Position numbers and translations under genes: made by a program | Shown here: in pieces, positions 15,881 through 25,824 of the stretch | Layout: each line of letters begins with the position of its first letter | Position numbering within the stretch: position 1 is the first letter of the stretch | Notes under the pieces: generated by a model | Databases searched by the model: none | Seen by the model: only the letters and a program-made list of their open reading frames with translations | Told to the model about the DNA's origin: nothing | From: Acidobacteriota bacterium | GTDB lineage: Bacteria; Acidobacteriota; Terriglobia; Acidiferrales; UBA7541 | Reading direction: 5' to 3' | Length of the DNA stretch: 34,986 nt | Assembly: GCA_023481105.1 (NCBI GenBank) | Contig: JAMCWK010000015.1 | Span: forward strand, 1 to 34,986

Positions 15881-16867
15881 ATGAAGATCCTAGTCATCAC
15901 TGAACAGCGCGACGCAACTTGGAACAAGGTGAGCTTCGAGACACTTGTTGCCGCGCAACAGATTGCCGCGCAAGCCGGCGGAAAACTTGTGGCAGCGGTC
16001 ATGGGCAAGGGCGTGGCTGCATTGGCCAGCGAACTGGCGGCGAAGAAAGTGGACGAAGTACTGCTCGTCGAGCACGACCTGCTCGAAAAATACACCGCCG
16101 ACGGTTACACGCACGCGCTGAAGCAAGTCATCGCGCAGACCCAGCCGGACCTGGTGCTGCTGCCGCACACCTATCAGGTTCGTGACTTCGCTCCCAAGCT
16201 GGCTGCGGCGCTTGGTAAAGGAATGGTCGGCGACTGCATCGGCTGCCGCTACGAAAGCGGGAAACTTGTATTTGTGCGGCAAATGTTCCAGGGCAAAACC
16301 GCCGCCGACGTCACCTTCCAGGGCGCGGCACCGTGGTTCGCCACATTTCAGGCCGGCGCGTTTCGTGCGGACCAGTTGCAGGACAGCACAACGAAGGCGC
16401 CGGTCAACAGCGTGACCGTGGACTTGAAGCCGGAAAACATCCGCACCGTGCCACTGGAGTTGTTCCGCGAAGCGAAGCAGGCAGTGGATCTGACACAAGC
16501 GCCGATCATTGTCGCCATCGGCCGCGGGATCAAGGAGCAGAAGAATTTGCCGTTGGTGGAAAATCTCGCGAAAGTGCTCGGCGGAGAAATCGCCGCCTCG
16601 CGTCCCATTTGCGACGAAGGCTGGCTGCCCATGGATCGGCAAATCGGCAGCTCGGGACAAACGGTCGCGCCAAAGCTGTACATCGCGTTGGGCATCAGCG
16701 GCGCTATTCAGCATGTCGTGGGGATGAAAGGCTCGCGCACCGTCGTCGCTGTAAACAAGGACGCCAACGCACCCATTTTTGAAGTCGCGGACTATGGCAT
16801 CGTCGGCGATCTGTTTGAAGTTGTCCCCGCCCTCGCCGAAGAGCTGGAAAAAGCAAAGTCTGCGTGA
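15881..16867 (+). CDS. etfA: Electron transfer flavoprotein subunit alpha
   Basis: The alpha subunit of ETF, 328 residues. The N-terminal alpha/beta domain (MKILVITEQRDATWNKVSFE) is followed by the C-terminal FAD-binding domain with VAIGRGIKEQKNLPLVENLAKVLGG-type sequence (about 207-235), GSSGQTVAPKLYIALGISGAIQH (about 255-277) and AVNKDANAPIFEVADYGIVGDLFEVVPAL at the end, all characteristic of EtfA. With EtfB it passes electrons to ETF:quinone oxidoreductase (21314-22969). The start is ATG 15881, with GAGG upstream. It ends only eight bases from the convergent end of the kinase gene. Confidence 0.96.
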   Translation: MKILVITEQRDATWNKVSFETLVAAQQIAAQAGGKLVAAVMGKGVAALASELAAKKVDEVLLVEHDLLEKYTADGYTHALKQVIAQTQPDLVLLPHTYQVRDFAPKLAAALGKGMVGDCIGCRYESGKLVFVRQMFQGKTAADVTFQGAAPWFATFQAGAFRADQLQDSTTKAPVNSVTVDLKPENIRTVPLELFREAKQAVDLTQAPIIVAIGRGIKEQKNLPLVENLAKVLGGEIAASRPICDEGWLPMDRQIGSSGQTVAPKLYIALGISGAIQHVVGMKGSRTVVAVNKDANAPIFEVADYGIVGDLFEVVPALAEELEKAKSA

Positions 16868-16875
16868 GGAAATGG

Positions 16876-19278
16876 TTACTGCGGCAGGCCGATGCGTTTG
16901 ATGAGTTCTTGGACCTTAGGCTCAGTGCGCAGCGCGTCGAAGCACGGATCCACTTTCAGAGCGACGAGCCGGCTATCGTGCTCGTCAAAAGCTCTCTGCA
17001 GCCATTCCAGTGCCGGGGCTTTTTCGCCCAGCCGCGCGTGCGATTGCGCGATGCTGTAAGGCGAAACGTAGCGATCTTTCGCCACCTGCTTCATGCCTTC
17101 CATCCAATCCCGCAGCAGGCCCTGATAGCCAGTGGTTGCGAAATCGGTTTCGAGCGATGCAGCGAGTTCGGGATTGCCGGAAAGCGTCAATGCTTTCTGC
17201 CATTCCCCAAGCGCCTCGCGAGTCATTCCGCGCTGCGCAAAAACAATCTCCAGAGTGCGTCGCGCAGGTGCGAAATTGGGATCCAGCGCCAGCGTCTTCT
17301 GGAGCTGCTGCGTCGCGCGTTCGTTCTCGTGCCGCACGAAGTAAAACCACCCCAGGGTGGCATTGATCATCGGCGATTGGCTATCGAGTTCCTGCGCGCG
17401 CTGGAGTTTTTGCCCCGCCTCCTCGAAGCGTCCCATCTTGGCGAGGAATTCGCCGTACCAGTGATGGGCCACAGCCGAGCTGGGATTCAGTTGAATGGCC
17501 CGCTGGAATTCTTTTTCTGCGCCGGGCCAATCCCAATCAAAAAGTTCTTTCACCAACGCCGCGGAGGTATGCCCCTCGGCCAGCGATGCGTCCTTGGCTA
17601 GCGCGGAGCCAGCCGCCTCCTTGGCCTTGGGCCAGGCTTCCTTCGACGAGACGTAGCCCAGGTCGCTCAGCAGGATGTAACTGTCCGCGAGTCCCGTGTA
17701 GGCCACGGCGAAGCTGGAATCTTTCTCCACCGCCGTCTGGTAATTTTCGATGGCTTTCTTAAAGCCGGCTTCGGTCCAGCGATTCCAGTTGTACAGCCCC
17801 TTCAAGTAGAGTTGGTACGCTTCGGCGTTGGCGGTGGAGCGTTTCGTGACGCGTTTTTCTTCCGCGTTCACCAGCCGGCTGCTCAGCTTCTCGTACATGT
17901 CCCGCGCGATTTCTTCCTGCACGGTAAGGAGGTCGGCCAGTTTGCGGTTGTACTGTTCGCCCCAGAGCAGGCGGCCGTCGCGCGTGTCCACCAACTCTAC
18001 GCTGATGGAAAGCGTGTCGCCGCGTTGCACCAATCGCCCGGCCAGAACCGCGTGCACACTTAGCGCTTTGCCGACAGCTTGCGGGTCGGCCTCTTTTCCC
18101 TTGTAACGGAAGACGGCGCTGCGCGACATCACCTTTAAGCTGGGCGACTGCGAAAGGCTGTTAATCAGGCTTTCCGTGATGCCATCGCTCAAGTATTCGG
18201 TCTGCGGGTCGTTGGTGGAGTTGACAAATGGAAGCACGGCCAGTGAATCGATAACGTCGCTGCCGCGCAACACCAAGTACCCGCCGACGGCCGCGGCCAC
18301 CAACACCACCGCTGCGGCTGCCGCCAAAATCGCTTTTTGCTTCCACCATGGCTGCGCAGCAGCTCGTGTTGCGATGGTCCCGCCGCTTTCGGCAATCACG
18401 CGCGCCGACTGCGTTTCGCGCCGCAAGCGCTTTAGGTCCGCGCGAAGTTCTGCGGCGCTCTGGTATCGCATTTCGCGGTCTTTTTCGAGGCACTTCAGAA
18501 TCACCTCGTCCAAGCGCGGTGGCAGCTCGGGATTCAGTCGAGCGGGAAGCGGCGGCACTTTGTTCAGGATAGCGTCAAACAGTACGCCGGATGTGTTTCC
18601 AGAAAAAGCCTGCCGGCCAGTGGACATCTCATAGAGCACCACACCAACGCTGAAGAGGTCGCTGCGCGCGTCGAGTTCCTTCCCGCGCACCTGCTCGGGC
18701 GACATGTAGGCGACCGTGCCCATGGTCACGCCGGAACTGGTGAGATGCTCGCCGACGGCAGCAGTGACGGCCGCTGAAACGCTTGCAGTGTGCGAGTGTT
18801 TGTCCTTCTTCGTCTGCTTGGCCAGGCCGAAGTCAAGAATCTTGGCCTGCCCGCGCGGATTCACAAATACGTTGGCCGGCTTGATGTCCCGGTGCACGAT
18901 GCCCTTGCTGTGCGCGGCATCCAACGCGTCAGCGATTTGGATGCCCAGCTCGAGGATGTGCTCGGTATCCAGCGGTCCTTGCGCAATCAGGTCCTTCAGG
19001 TTTTGGCCTTCCAGCAACTCCATAGCGATGAAGCGCTGGCCTTCGAACTCCTCAATGTCGTAAATCGTGCAAATGTTGGGGTGGTTCAGCGAAGAGGCGG
19101 CGCGCGCTTCACGCTCGAAGCGTTCCAGCGCGATGGGATCTTTGGCCAGTTCGTCGGGGAGGAACTTCAGCGCCACTTCGCGGCCGAGCTTGCTGTCCTC
19201 GGCTTTGTACACCACGCCCATGCCGCCGCCACCGAGGTTATCCACGACACGGTACTGCCCTATGGTCTTGCCAATCAT
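16876..19278 (-). CDS. Serine/threonine protein kinase with TolB-like and TPR domains
   Basis: An 800-residue membrane-spanning kinase. The cytoplasmic Hanks-type kinase domain (about 9-275) has the glycine loop LGGGGMG (15-21), Lys38 in [15 protein letters not shown] with catalytic Asp131, DFG at 149-151 and a MSPEQ motif, so it looks active. One transmembrane helix is at about 316-338. It is followed by a FlgO/TolB-like domain (about 343-460: [48 protein letters not shown] region), then TPR repeats to the C-terminus (about 485-795). This architecture is common in Acidobacteriota; its targets are unknown. The start is ATG 19278 ([12 protein letters not shown]), a typical N-terminus for these kinases. 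It has its own promoter. Unusually, the bases before the start read CCTCCTT, the complement of a ribosome-binding site. Confidence 0.92.
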   Translation of the reverse strand: MIGKTIGQYRVVDNLGGGGMGVVYKAEDSKLGREVALKFLPDELAKDPIALERFEREARAASSLNHPNICTIYDIEEFEGQRFIAMELLEGQNLKDLIAQGPLDTEHILELGIQIADALDAAHSKGIVHRDIKPANVFVNPRGQAKILDFGLAKQTKKDKHSHTASVSAAVTAAVGEHLTSSGVTMGTVAYMSPEQVRGKELDARSDLFSVGVVLYEMSTGRQAFSGNTSGVLFDAILNKVPPLPARLNPELPPRLDEVILKCLEKDREMRYQSAAELRADLKRLRRETQSARVIAESGGTIATRAAAQPWWKQKAILAAAAAVVLVAAAVGGYLVLRGSDVIDSLAVLPFVNSTNDPQTEYLSDGITESLINSLSQSPSLKVMSRSAVFRYKGKEADPQAVGKALSVHAVLAGRLVQRGDTLSISVELVDTRDGRLLWGEQYNRKLADLLTVQEEIARDMYEKLSSRLVNAEEKRVTKRSTANAEAYQLYLKGLYNWNRWTEAGFKKAIENYQTAVEKDSSFAVAYTGLADSYILLSDLGYVSSKEAWPKAKEAAGSALAKDASLAEGHTSAALVKELFDWDWPGAEKEFQRAIQLNPSSAVAHHWYGEFLAKMGRFEEAGQKLQRAQELDSQSPMINATLGWFYFVRHENERATQQLQKTLALDPNFAPARRTLEIVFAQRGMTREALGEWQKALTLSGNPELAASLETDFATTGYQGLLRDWMEGMKQVAKDRYVSPYSIAQSHARLGEKAPALEWLQRAFDEHDSRLVALKVDPCFDALRTEPKVQELIKRIGLPQ

Positions 19279-19299
19279 GAAGGAGGAATGCGCGGAGAC

Positions 19300-19328
19300 A
19301 TCTTAGGCAGCAAGCGCAGTTTAGTCAA
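19300..19328 (-). promoter_or_regulatory. Promoter for the kinase gene
   Basis: On the minus strand TTGACT (19323-19328), a 17-base spacer and TAAGAT (19300-19305) give five and four matches to consensus. The predicted transcript start is about 19293, only about 15 bases before the ATG at 19278. Confidence 0.65.
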
Positions 19329-19355
19329 CGCAAGATGCATTTGTTATCCGCGCGC

Positions 19356-19853
19356 TCAACGCAACGGATAGCCGGCCTCGCCGGGCAGCTTGCCGTCCAC
19401 ACGCACTACTTTCACGCCGCTCCCCACCTGCTTCGCGTCCACGAACGAAATGGCGCCCGGCAGCGTGGCGACGAGCTGGTTTGCCATGTCCGGTGAATAG
19501 ACCAGCTTGGGTGCGGAGACCGATTCCGCGCGGAAAATCTTGGCCACCCAATACTGGCGGAACTGCGCTTCGGTCATTTGATAGATCACTTTCAGCACCA
19601 CGTCGCGCTCGCGCGCCACGGGCGCGCGCACCAGTAACACGACGGGCAGGTCGCTGCTCCAGTATTGTTTTTCGCCGCGGAAGATCTTGCGCACATCGGC
19701 GAGTGTGAGGTTGCTGACCGGCGTGCTGGCGTGGACCACGATGGCCACATCCCCGAATGCACCGGTCTGCGCCGCCAGCGGCATCTGCAACAATGTCGCG
19801 AGCACGCCGCCAAGCATTATCAGGAAGAGCCGCTTCATATTTGTTTGTTTCAT
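19356..19853 (-). CDS. Short periplasmic phosphate-binding-type protein
   Basis: A 165-residue exported protein with a signal peptide (core LFLIMLGGVLATLLQMPLAAQ) and a mature part of about 138 residues. VAIVVHASTPVSNLTLADVRKIFRGE and the TEAQFRQYW region resemble the N-terminal lobe of PstS/phosphate-type substrate-binding proteins, and SFVDAKQVGSGVKVV resembles their end. It is roughly half the length of a typical PstS, so it may bind differently or be a sensor or chaperone-like partner. The start is ATG 19853, with GGGAG seven bases upstream overlapping the porin stop region; an internal ATG at 19838 would also leave a signal peptide. It is the second gene after the porin (12-base gap). 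No ABC permease or ATPase is nearby. Confidence 0.75.
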   Translation of the reverse strand: MKQTNMKRLFLIMLGGVLATLLQMPLAAQTGAFGDVAIVVHASTPVSNLTLADVRKIFRGEKQYWSSDLPVVLLVRAPVARERDVVLKVIYQMTEAQFRQYWVAKIFRAESVSAPKLVYSPDMANQLVATLPGAISFVDAKQVGSGVKVVRVDGKLPGEAGYPLR

Positions 19854-19865
19854 CGGTTCTCTCCC

Positions 19866-21173
19866 TTAGAAGGTGAAGCTTGTCTGCAAGAACAAGCCAT
19901 TAATGTGCGGCTGCCCGGGGCCCTTCTTGGTGTTGCGGTATTCGCTTTTGAACGCCGCGTAATCGGAAATGTCCCAGCGCAGGCCCACGGTGGAACTCAT
20001 GAAATCGGTGATGCCCAGCACGGTCTCCGTAGCCGGACGGTTGATATAATCGAAACGATAGTATGGTTTCCATTTCTTTTCGGCAAACGGCAGCCGGTAA
20101 GCAAGCTGCACGTAGAACGCCTGCGTGTTGAATTTCCGGCTGGTGTTCACGTCGAAGTGGTGCACGTTGGAAAACTCCGCTAGGAACTCCGGCGTCTCGT
20201 GCGTCCAGGCCAGGTACGCCGAGCTGATCCATTCATTGAAGCGCTGGCCGGCTGCGGGGGAAAGCTTGTCGCGATAAATCGTGCCCCCAAATTGCAGCCC
20301 ATACGGCTTAGCGGGCCGCGAGTTCAAATTGATCAGCCAGGCGCGATTGTTGTTCACGTCGCCGGCGTCGCCGCCGCGGCTGATGGTGGCGCCGCGACCG
20401 TTGCCTACGCCGACGCTGTAGGTTAGGCCGGCGCTTCCACTTCGGACGTCACCTTCGCTCAGAAAGCCAATGAAGTGCACGGGAAGCAGCCGACTGCCGA
20501 ACTTGATCATCTCCGGACGGCTGATGGTGGTCTGAAGCCAGGCGCCGTGATGGAACGCGGTGTTCCAGTAGCTTACCGGCGTGTGGTACCTCCCGAAAGA
20601 AAGCTTGAAGTAATCGTTGCGGTCATAGCGGATGATGGAGCGCTCCACCTCCACATTGTAGCCGGTGGCTGTGGCCGTGAAGCTTATCTCGCCGAAGTAG
20701 CTCACCTTTTTCGACAGCGGCGAAGCCATGTGCAGCACAAGCTGGCCGAGGTTAAAGCCGCTGTTCACGTTGCTTTCGTTCGTTGCGGAAAAGACGACGT
20801 CAGCAAATCCGGAAATCTTCAGCGAAGGAAAAACGGCCTCCTGCGACGGAGCGTTCCCCTGCCCCATGCCGGGATGATTCATCCCTCTTTGCCCGCTCGG
20901 TGCCGGAGGCGCAGCTTTTTCTGTGACCGCAGCGGGAGCAATGGCCTCAGCGGAAGGCACGGCAATGGCCGCGGGCTTCCGTGCCTCCAACTCGGCAATG
21001 CGCTCCTCGAGTCGCGCCATGCGCTCGAGCAGCGCCTTAATCAACGCCGTTTGTTCATCCGCGGGCTTGCCGCCGCTCGCCGGTGATGAGGGATCGGAAG
21101 GCGAAGCGGACTGTGCGGCCACGGTGCTCGAGACGCACAGCAACACAATCAGCATCAGCAGAAAGCGACGCAT
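19866..21173 (-). CDS. Outer-membrane porin-like beta-barrel protein
   Basis: A 435-residue protein with a signal peptide (MRRFLLMLIVLLCVSSTVAAQ), a coiled-coil segment typical of trimeric porins (about residues 45-70, ALIKALLERMARLEERIAELEARK), a proline/alanine linker, and a beta-barrel from about residue 110. The barrel shows alternating aromatic/polar strands and ends in TSFTF, the C-terminal phenylalanine of outer-membrane proteins recognised by the Bam machinery. GFADVVFSATNESNVNSGFNLGQ-type sequence at the barrel start resembles OprO/OprP-like and other general porins. Pairing with a phosphate-binding-type protein suggests anion or phosphate uptake, as inference only. The start is ATG 21173, with AGGAGG six bases upstream. 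It is the first gene of a two-gene unit. Confidence 0.8.
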   Translation of the reverse strand: MRRFLLMLIVLLCVSSTVAAQSASPSDPSSPASGGKPADEQTALIKALLERMARLEERIAELEARKPAAIAVPSAEAIAPAAVTEKAAPPAPSGQRGMNHPGMGQGNAPSQEAVFPSLKISGFADVVFSATNESNVNSGFNLGQLVLHMASPLSKKVSYFGEISFTATATGYNVEVERSIIRYDRNDYFKLSFGRYHTPVSYWNTAFHHGAWLQTTISRPEMIKFGSRLLPVHFIGFLSEGDVRSGSAGLTYSVGVGNGRGATISRGGDAGDVNNNRAWLINLNSRPAKPYGLQFGGTIYRDKLSPAAGQRFNEWISSAYLAWTHETPEFLAEFSNVHHFDVNTSRKFNTQAFYVQLAYRLPFAEKKWKPYYRFDYINRPATETVLGITDFMSSTVGLRWDISDYAAFKSEYRNTKKGPGQPHINGLFLQTSFTF

Positions 21174-21274
21174 GGAATTCCTCCTCGTCGTCAGAAAAAC
21201 TGCATATGAATGAGTGGTGAAATTGCCCGAGCCAGAGAGAGACTACTCGCCTTGGCGCTCGCGGTCAATAAATC

Positions 21275-21304
21275 TCGACTGCGAAGTTGGCAGTCAATTA
21301 GAAT
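21275..21304 (+). promoter_or_regulatory. Candidate promoter and operator for ETF:QO
   Basis: TCGACT (21275-21280), an 18-base spacer and TAGAAT (21299-21304) predict a transcript start at about 21311, just before the ATG at 21314. A perfect inverted repeat, GACTGC (21277-21282) and GCAGTC (21290-21295) with a 7-base spacer, lies between and over the promoter boxes, a typical repressor position. Confidence 0.45.
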
Positions 21305-21313
21305 GGCCGAGCC

Positions 21314-22969
<1,656 letters not shown>

Positions 22970-22991
22970 TGCATGATTTCCCCCTTCTCAA

Positions 22992-23011
22992 CGCTTTTGA
23001 AGCGCGGTTTT
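22992..23011 (+). terminator. Weak intrinsic terminator candidate after ETF:QO
   Basis: CGCTT (22992-22996) and AAGCG (23000-23004) form a 5-bp stem with loop TTG, followed three bases later by TTTT. It is short and weak but correctly placed, 22 bases after the stop codon. Confidence 0.35.
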
Positions 23012-23276
23012 CATACCTCGCGGGCAATCAAGAGAATCCATTCTGAAATCCTGCATTGCCCTGCTTCCGCCGCATAACATCTCCCCAGATAAAGCCAACA
23101 TTCCTGCACCGTTTTGAAACTCGCATTGCAGGCGAGGCGTGCGCTAATCTCCTGTAGATGCAAACTCTTGCAGCATTTTGCTCCTACTGAAATGCCGAAT
23201 TTTTTGTTGACAACGGAATGAGGGAGTGACAGCCTACATGCCGTCAGCAGTGGGGTGTGTAGCTAACTTTCTCTAC

Positions 23277-23302
23277 TCAGCTCCAAAGGGCTTTGGAGTT
23301 GA
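23277..23302 (+). promoter_or_regulatory. Inverted repeat, candidate operator or leader hairpin
   Basis: A 12-base arm (23277-23288) pairs with 23291-23302 around GG; the inner eight bases, CTCCAAAG and CTTTGGAG, are a perfect palindrome. It lies 166 bases before the barrel gene start. Related TCCAAGG boxes recur just downstream in direct orientation, suggesting a protein-binding cluster. Confidence 0.5.
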
Positions 23303-23467
23303 AGATTCCAAGGATTTTTCTCCAAGGCCATGCTGTCGCTGGCGACATTGAGGTCGAGAATCGTGCCCGAACCGATGCGCTACGCCCTTAGACCTTCGAT
23401 CACCTCTTCATTCGCTATCTTCACGACTGCAAAGTTCGCGCGCAAATCCGAAAAGCGGGGTGGCATT

Positions 23468-25765
23468 ATGAAACCGCAACTCCTGGCGGTGCGGCTCCTG
23501 GCATTTCTTCTGTTGTTGACTCTGGCCGGCGGCGCCGCCGCAGGGGCGCAGTCGGTCGCCGGCAGCGGCACCCCCGCGTCCGCCGAAAAGAAGCCACCGG
23601 TCCCGCAGCCCGGGACGCCTGTCGCTCCGGGCGGAAGCGAGCCGCAACAAAAGCAGGAAGCGCCTCCGCCACAGGTCCTGCCCCAGAGCGGCGCACCGCG
23701 CGCAGCAGAATCCAACGTTGAGCCCGGCCAGATCAATCTCGAAATCCGCTATGACATACAGGGAGTCAGTGTGCAGGGCAATACCGAACGCTCGTTCTTG
23801 CACGCCTGCACGCGCTCGCAAATCCTGGCCGTGTCGCCTGGCAAACCGCGCACCTGCGACAGCATCAACAACGTTTCCGAAATCAGTTTTCTGAACAACG
23901 TTCCGGTCTTCGGCAACTACCGCTTTGAGACGTCTATCGTGGGCCGTTACACCGACAATCCGCGCGTGGACCCCGAGCGCAACAGTTTGCAGCGCGCTTA
24001 TTTACGCCTGGTGGGCAGGAACCTGGAAGCCACGCTGGGGGATTCGCTGGTGAACTATTCGCGCTTCAGCTTCAGCCAGAACATCAAGGGCCTGCATATC
24101 TGGAATCAGTGGACGGACAACGTCAGAATCACAGGCACCGTCGGCTACTTCACCGACCGCTGGGGCTCGCTCTACCGCAGCGCCGAATACTTCCGCGACA
24201 TCACCTCCACCGCGGCGTTCAATCCGGCGACGCCCGCCAAACCCTACACGCGCGCCGTAGCCGGCCTGCGCTTGGAGCGCAAAGCCGGAAAGAGTGGCTG
24301 GGCGGCTTTCAATTACAGCCGTGGCAGGGATCTCCTCAAATCCCTGCCGGAAGCCACCATCACCTGCTCCGACACCACCACCACACTGCGCACCATTCGC
24401 TCCATTTCCAGCGGATGCCTGGCCACTGAGGTGGAAGTTCAAGGCGGCCGCAATCCCGCCTCCGAAGCGGCGGACAATCACCTGATTTCCTTCGACACTG
24501 TTCTCGACATCCGCCCGCTGCGCATGAAGTTCAACGCTGAGGTTGCCTACAGTTGGACGCTGGGCGGCGCGCCGCCTGCCAGCGCCGTCGCCAACCCGGG
24601 CAGCTTTGCTTGTGCCGTGCAGTCGCCGGTCGTTGGCGCATCCGTCCTGGATGCGCGCTGCTTCTCCAGCCGCCAGGGCGACGCCGCCTACCGCGCGGAA
24701 GTCACCCAACACATCGGAAAGCTCAACTGGCGCCTCGATTATTCGCGCTTCCAACCCGATTTCTCCTCTGCTAATGCCCGCCAGATCCGCGACCTGCAAG
24801 ACTTCAACGTCCGCGGCGATTACCAGTTCATGCGCCAGTTCGGCATGACCATTTCGTGGCGCCGCTCGAACGACAATCTCAACGCCAAGCGCAACTTCAC
24901 CAGCATTGTCCGCGCGCCAGAAGTCCGCCTGACTTTCCGCGACCTGCCCATGTACCGCCGGATGGTGCTGGAAGTGGGCTATCGCGAACGCAACCTGGAC
25001 ACCGCGGGCACCCCGCTGGCCACCTGCGTGACGCTGCCTACCGTTCCCCCCACGCCCCAAGTCACCACCAAGCGGCCTGCGCATCCCGGTTGTCAGGTCG
25101 GCGAACAGCGCACAGCTACCGAAGAGCGCATCCGCTCCACGCGCATTCCATTTTTCAGCCTCACGCTGCCGGTGCGGGATACCTCCTTCAATTTCGACTA
25201 CGAGCACCGCCACGATATGGACGCGGTGTTCAACCAGAATTCCTCGGACACGGACCGTTTCGCCTTCGGTTTTCGCGGCAACTACAATTGGAACAACTGG
25301 GACGTGATTCCGTCGTTCCGTTACGAACTGGAACGCCTGGCCAAGTACACGCCCAATAACCCGGCGCTCTCCCCGTCGGACCCGTCGTTAATCTACGCCA
25401 TTGATTTTTTCGGTGCGCACGATACCAGCCGCTCGTTCAATGCGCAGTTGCAGATTGAAGCGCCGCGTTACTTCCGCTTTGAAGGGTTCTATCGCGAGTT
25501 CAACAGCATCTCGCTTTCGCCCTTGAAGGCCAGCGCCCAACTGGACCCGCTGCTGAACTTCTTCTATTTGAATCAGGGTTTCAAACGGCCTACCTGGCGC
25601 GCCGCGCTGACGTACAAAATCAGGAACGATGAGAATCGCCTGCTCACGGCGTATTACGAGCGTGGCAACAATTTCTTCAACACCGGCGACCCCTTCGTCG
25701 CCGACCTGAAGAGTTTCCGGGAAACAATTCTCGGCGGCACAATTCTCTTTCGCTTCAGCCGCTAG
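23468..25765 (+). CDS. Outer-membrane beta-barrel protein with four cysteine pairs
   Basis: I do not recognise a named family. The 765-residue protein has a signal peptide (MKPQLLAVRLLAFLLLLTLAGGAAAGAQ) and a low-complexity proline/glutamine/alanine linker (about 29-85). A long beta-barrel-like body follows, with alternating aromatic strands and turns such as NYRFETSIVGRY, ATLGDSLVNYSRFSFSQNIKG, NFDYEHRHDMDAVF, NYNWNNWDVIPSFRYELE and a final GGTILFRFSR. It has exactly eight cysteines in four close pairs (114/130, 300/317, 382/398, 520/542), each in a non-strand segment likely to be an outside loop. The start is ATG 23468, which begins the signal peptide, with a GGGGTGG stretch upstream; an in-frame start at 23330 is unlikely. 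The giant FecR/Ig protein gene follows after 59 bases, so the two are probably co-transcribed and work together. Confidence 0.78.
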   Translation: MKPQLLAVRLLAFLLLLTLAGGAAAGAQSVAGSGTPASAEKKPPVPQPGTPVAPGGSEPQQKQEAPPPQVLPQSGAPRAAESNVEPGQINLEIRYDIQGVSVQGNTERSFLHACTRSQILAVSPGKPRTCDSINNVSEISFLNNVPVFGNYRFETSIVGRYTDNPRVDPERNSLQRAYLRLVGRNLEATLGDSLVNYSRFSFSQNIKGLHIWNQWTDNVRITGTVGYFTDRWGSLYRSAEYFRDITSTAAFNPATPAKPYTRAVAGLRLERKAGKSGWAAFNYSRGRDLLKSLPEATITCSDTTTTLRTIRSISSGCLATEVEVQGGRNPASEAADNHLISFDTVLDIRPLRMKFNAEVAYSWTLGGAPPASAVANPGSFACAVQSPVVGASVLDARCFSSRQGDAAYRAEVTQHIGKLNWRLDYSRFQPDFSSANARQIRDLQDFNVRGDYQFMRQFGMTISWRRSNDNLNAKRNFTSIVRAPEVRLTFRDLPMYRRMVLEVGYRERNLDTAGTPLATCVTLPTVPPTPQVTTKRPAHPGCQVGEQRTATEERIRSTRIPFFSLTLPVRDTSFNFDYEHRHDMDAVFNQNSSDTDRFAFGFRGNYNWNNWDVIPSFRYELERLAKYTPNNPALSPSDPSLIYAIDFFGAHDTSRSFNAQLQIEAPRYFRFEGFYREFNSISLSPLKASAQLDPLLNFFYLNQGFKRPTWRAALTYKIRNDENRLLTAYYERGNNFFNTGDPFVADLKSFRETILGGTILFRFSR

Positions 25766-25824
25766 GACTGGATTTTGATTCCTGTTCTCTGACTTTTGAT
25801 TTCTGAATCTCTCGAGGTACTCCG

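Larger units (their letters stand above)
22970..23467 (+). other. Intergenic region, about 500 bases, no gene seen
   Basis: No convincing reading frame was found; the frame running in from 23330 joins the next gene but has no family-like N-terminus before 23468. The stretch looks richer in A and T than its surroundings. It holds a weak terminator candidate (22992-23011), a lone consensus -35 box TTGACA (23207-23212) without a well-spaced -10 box, and the inverted repeat at 23277-23302. It is probably the promoter and regulatory region of the barrel/giant-protein operon. Confidence 0.6.

Noticed and set aside
19280..19371. Plus-strand AAGGAGG followed by ATG and a 27-codon frame
   Set aside because: The spacing from GGAGG to the ATG is only one base and the peptide has no features; the minus-strand reading as the kinase leader explains the region.
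23207..23240. TTGACA at 23207 as a complete promoter
   Set aside because: No acceptable -10 box at 15-19 bases; the nearest TA-rich hexamer is about 21 bases away.
22970..23467. A cyclic-di-GMP or other riboswitch in the long leader
   Set aside because: I looked for known riboswitch cores and saw no convincing match; only a simple palindrome is evident.
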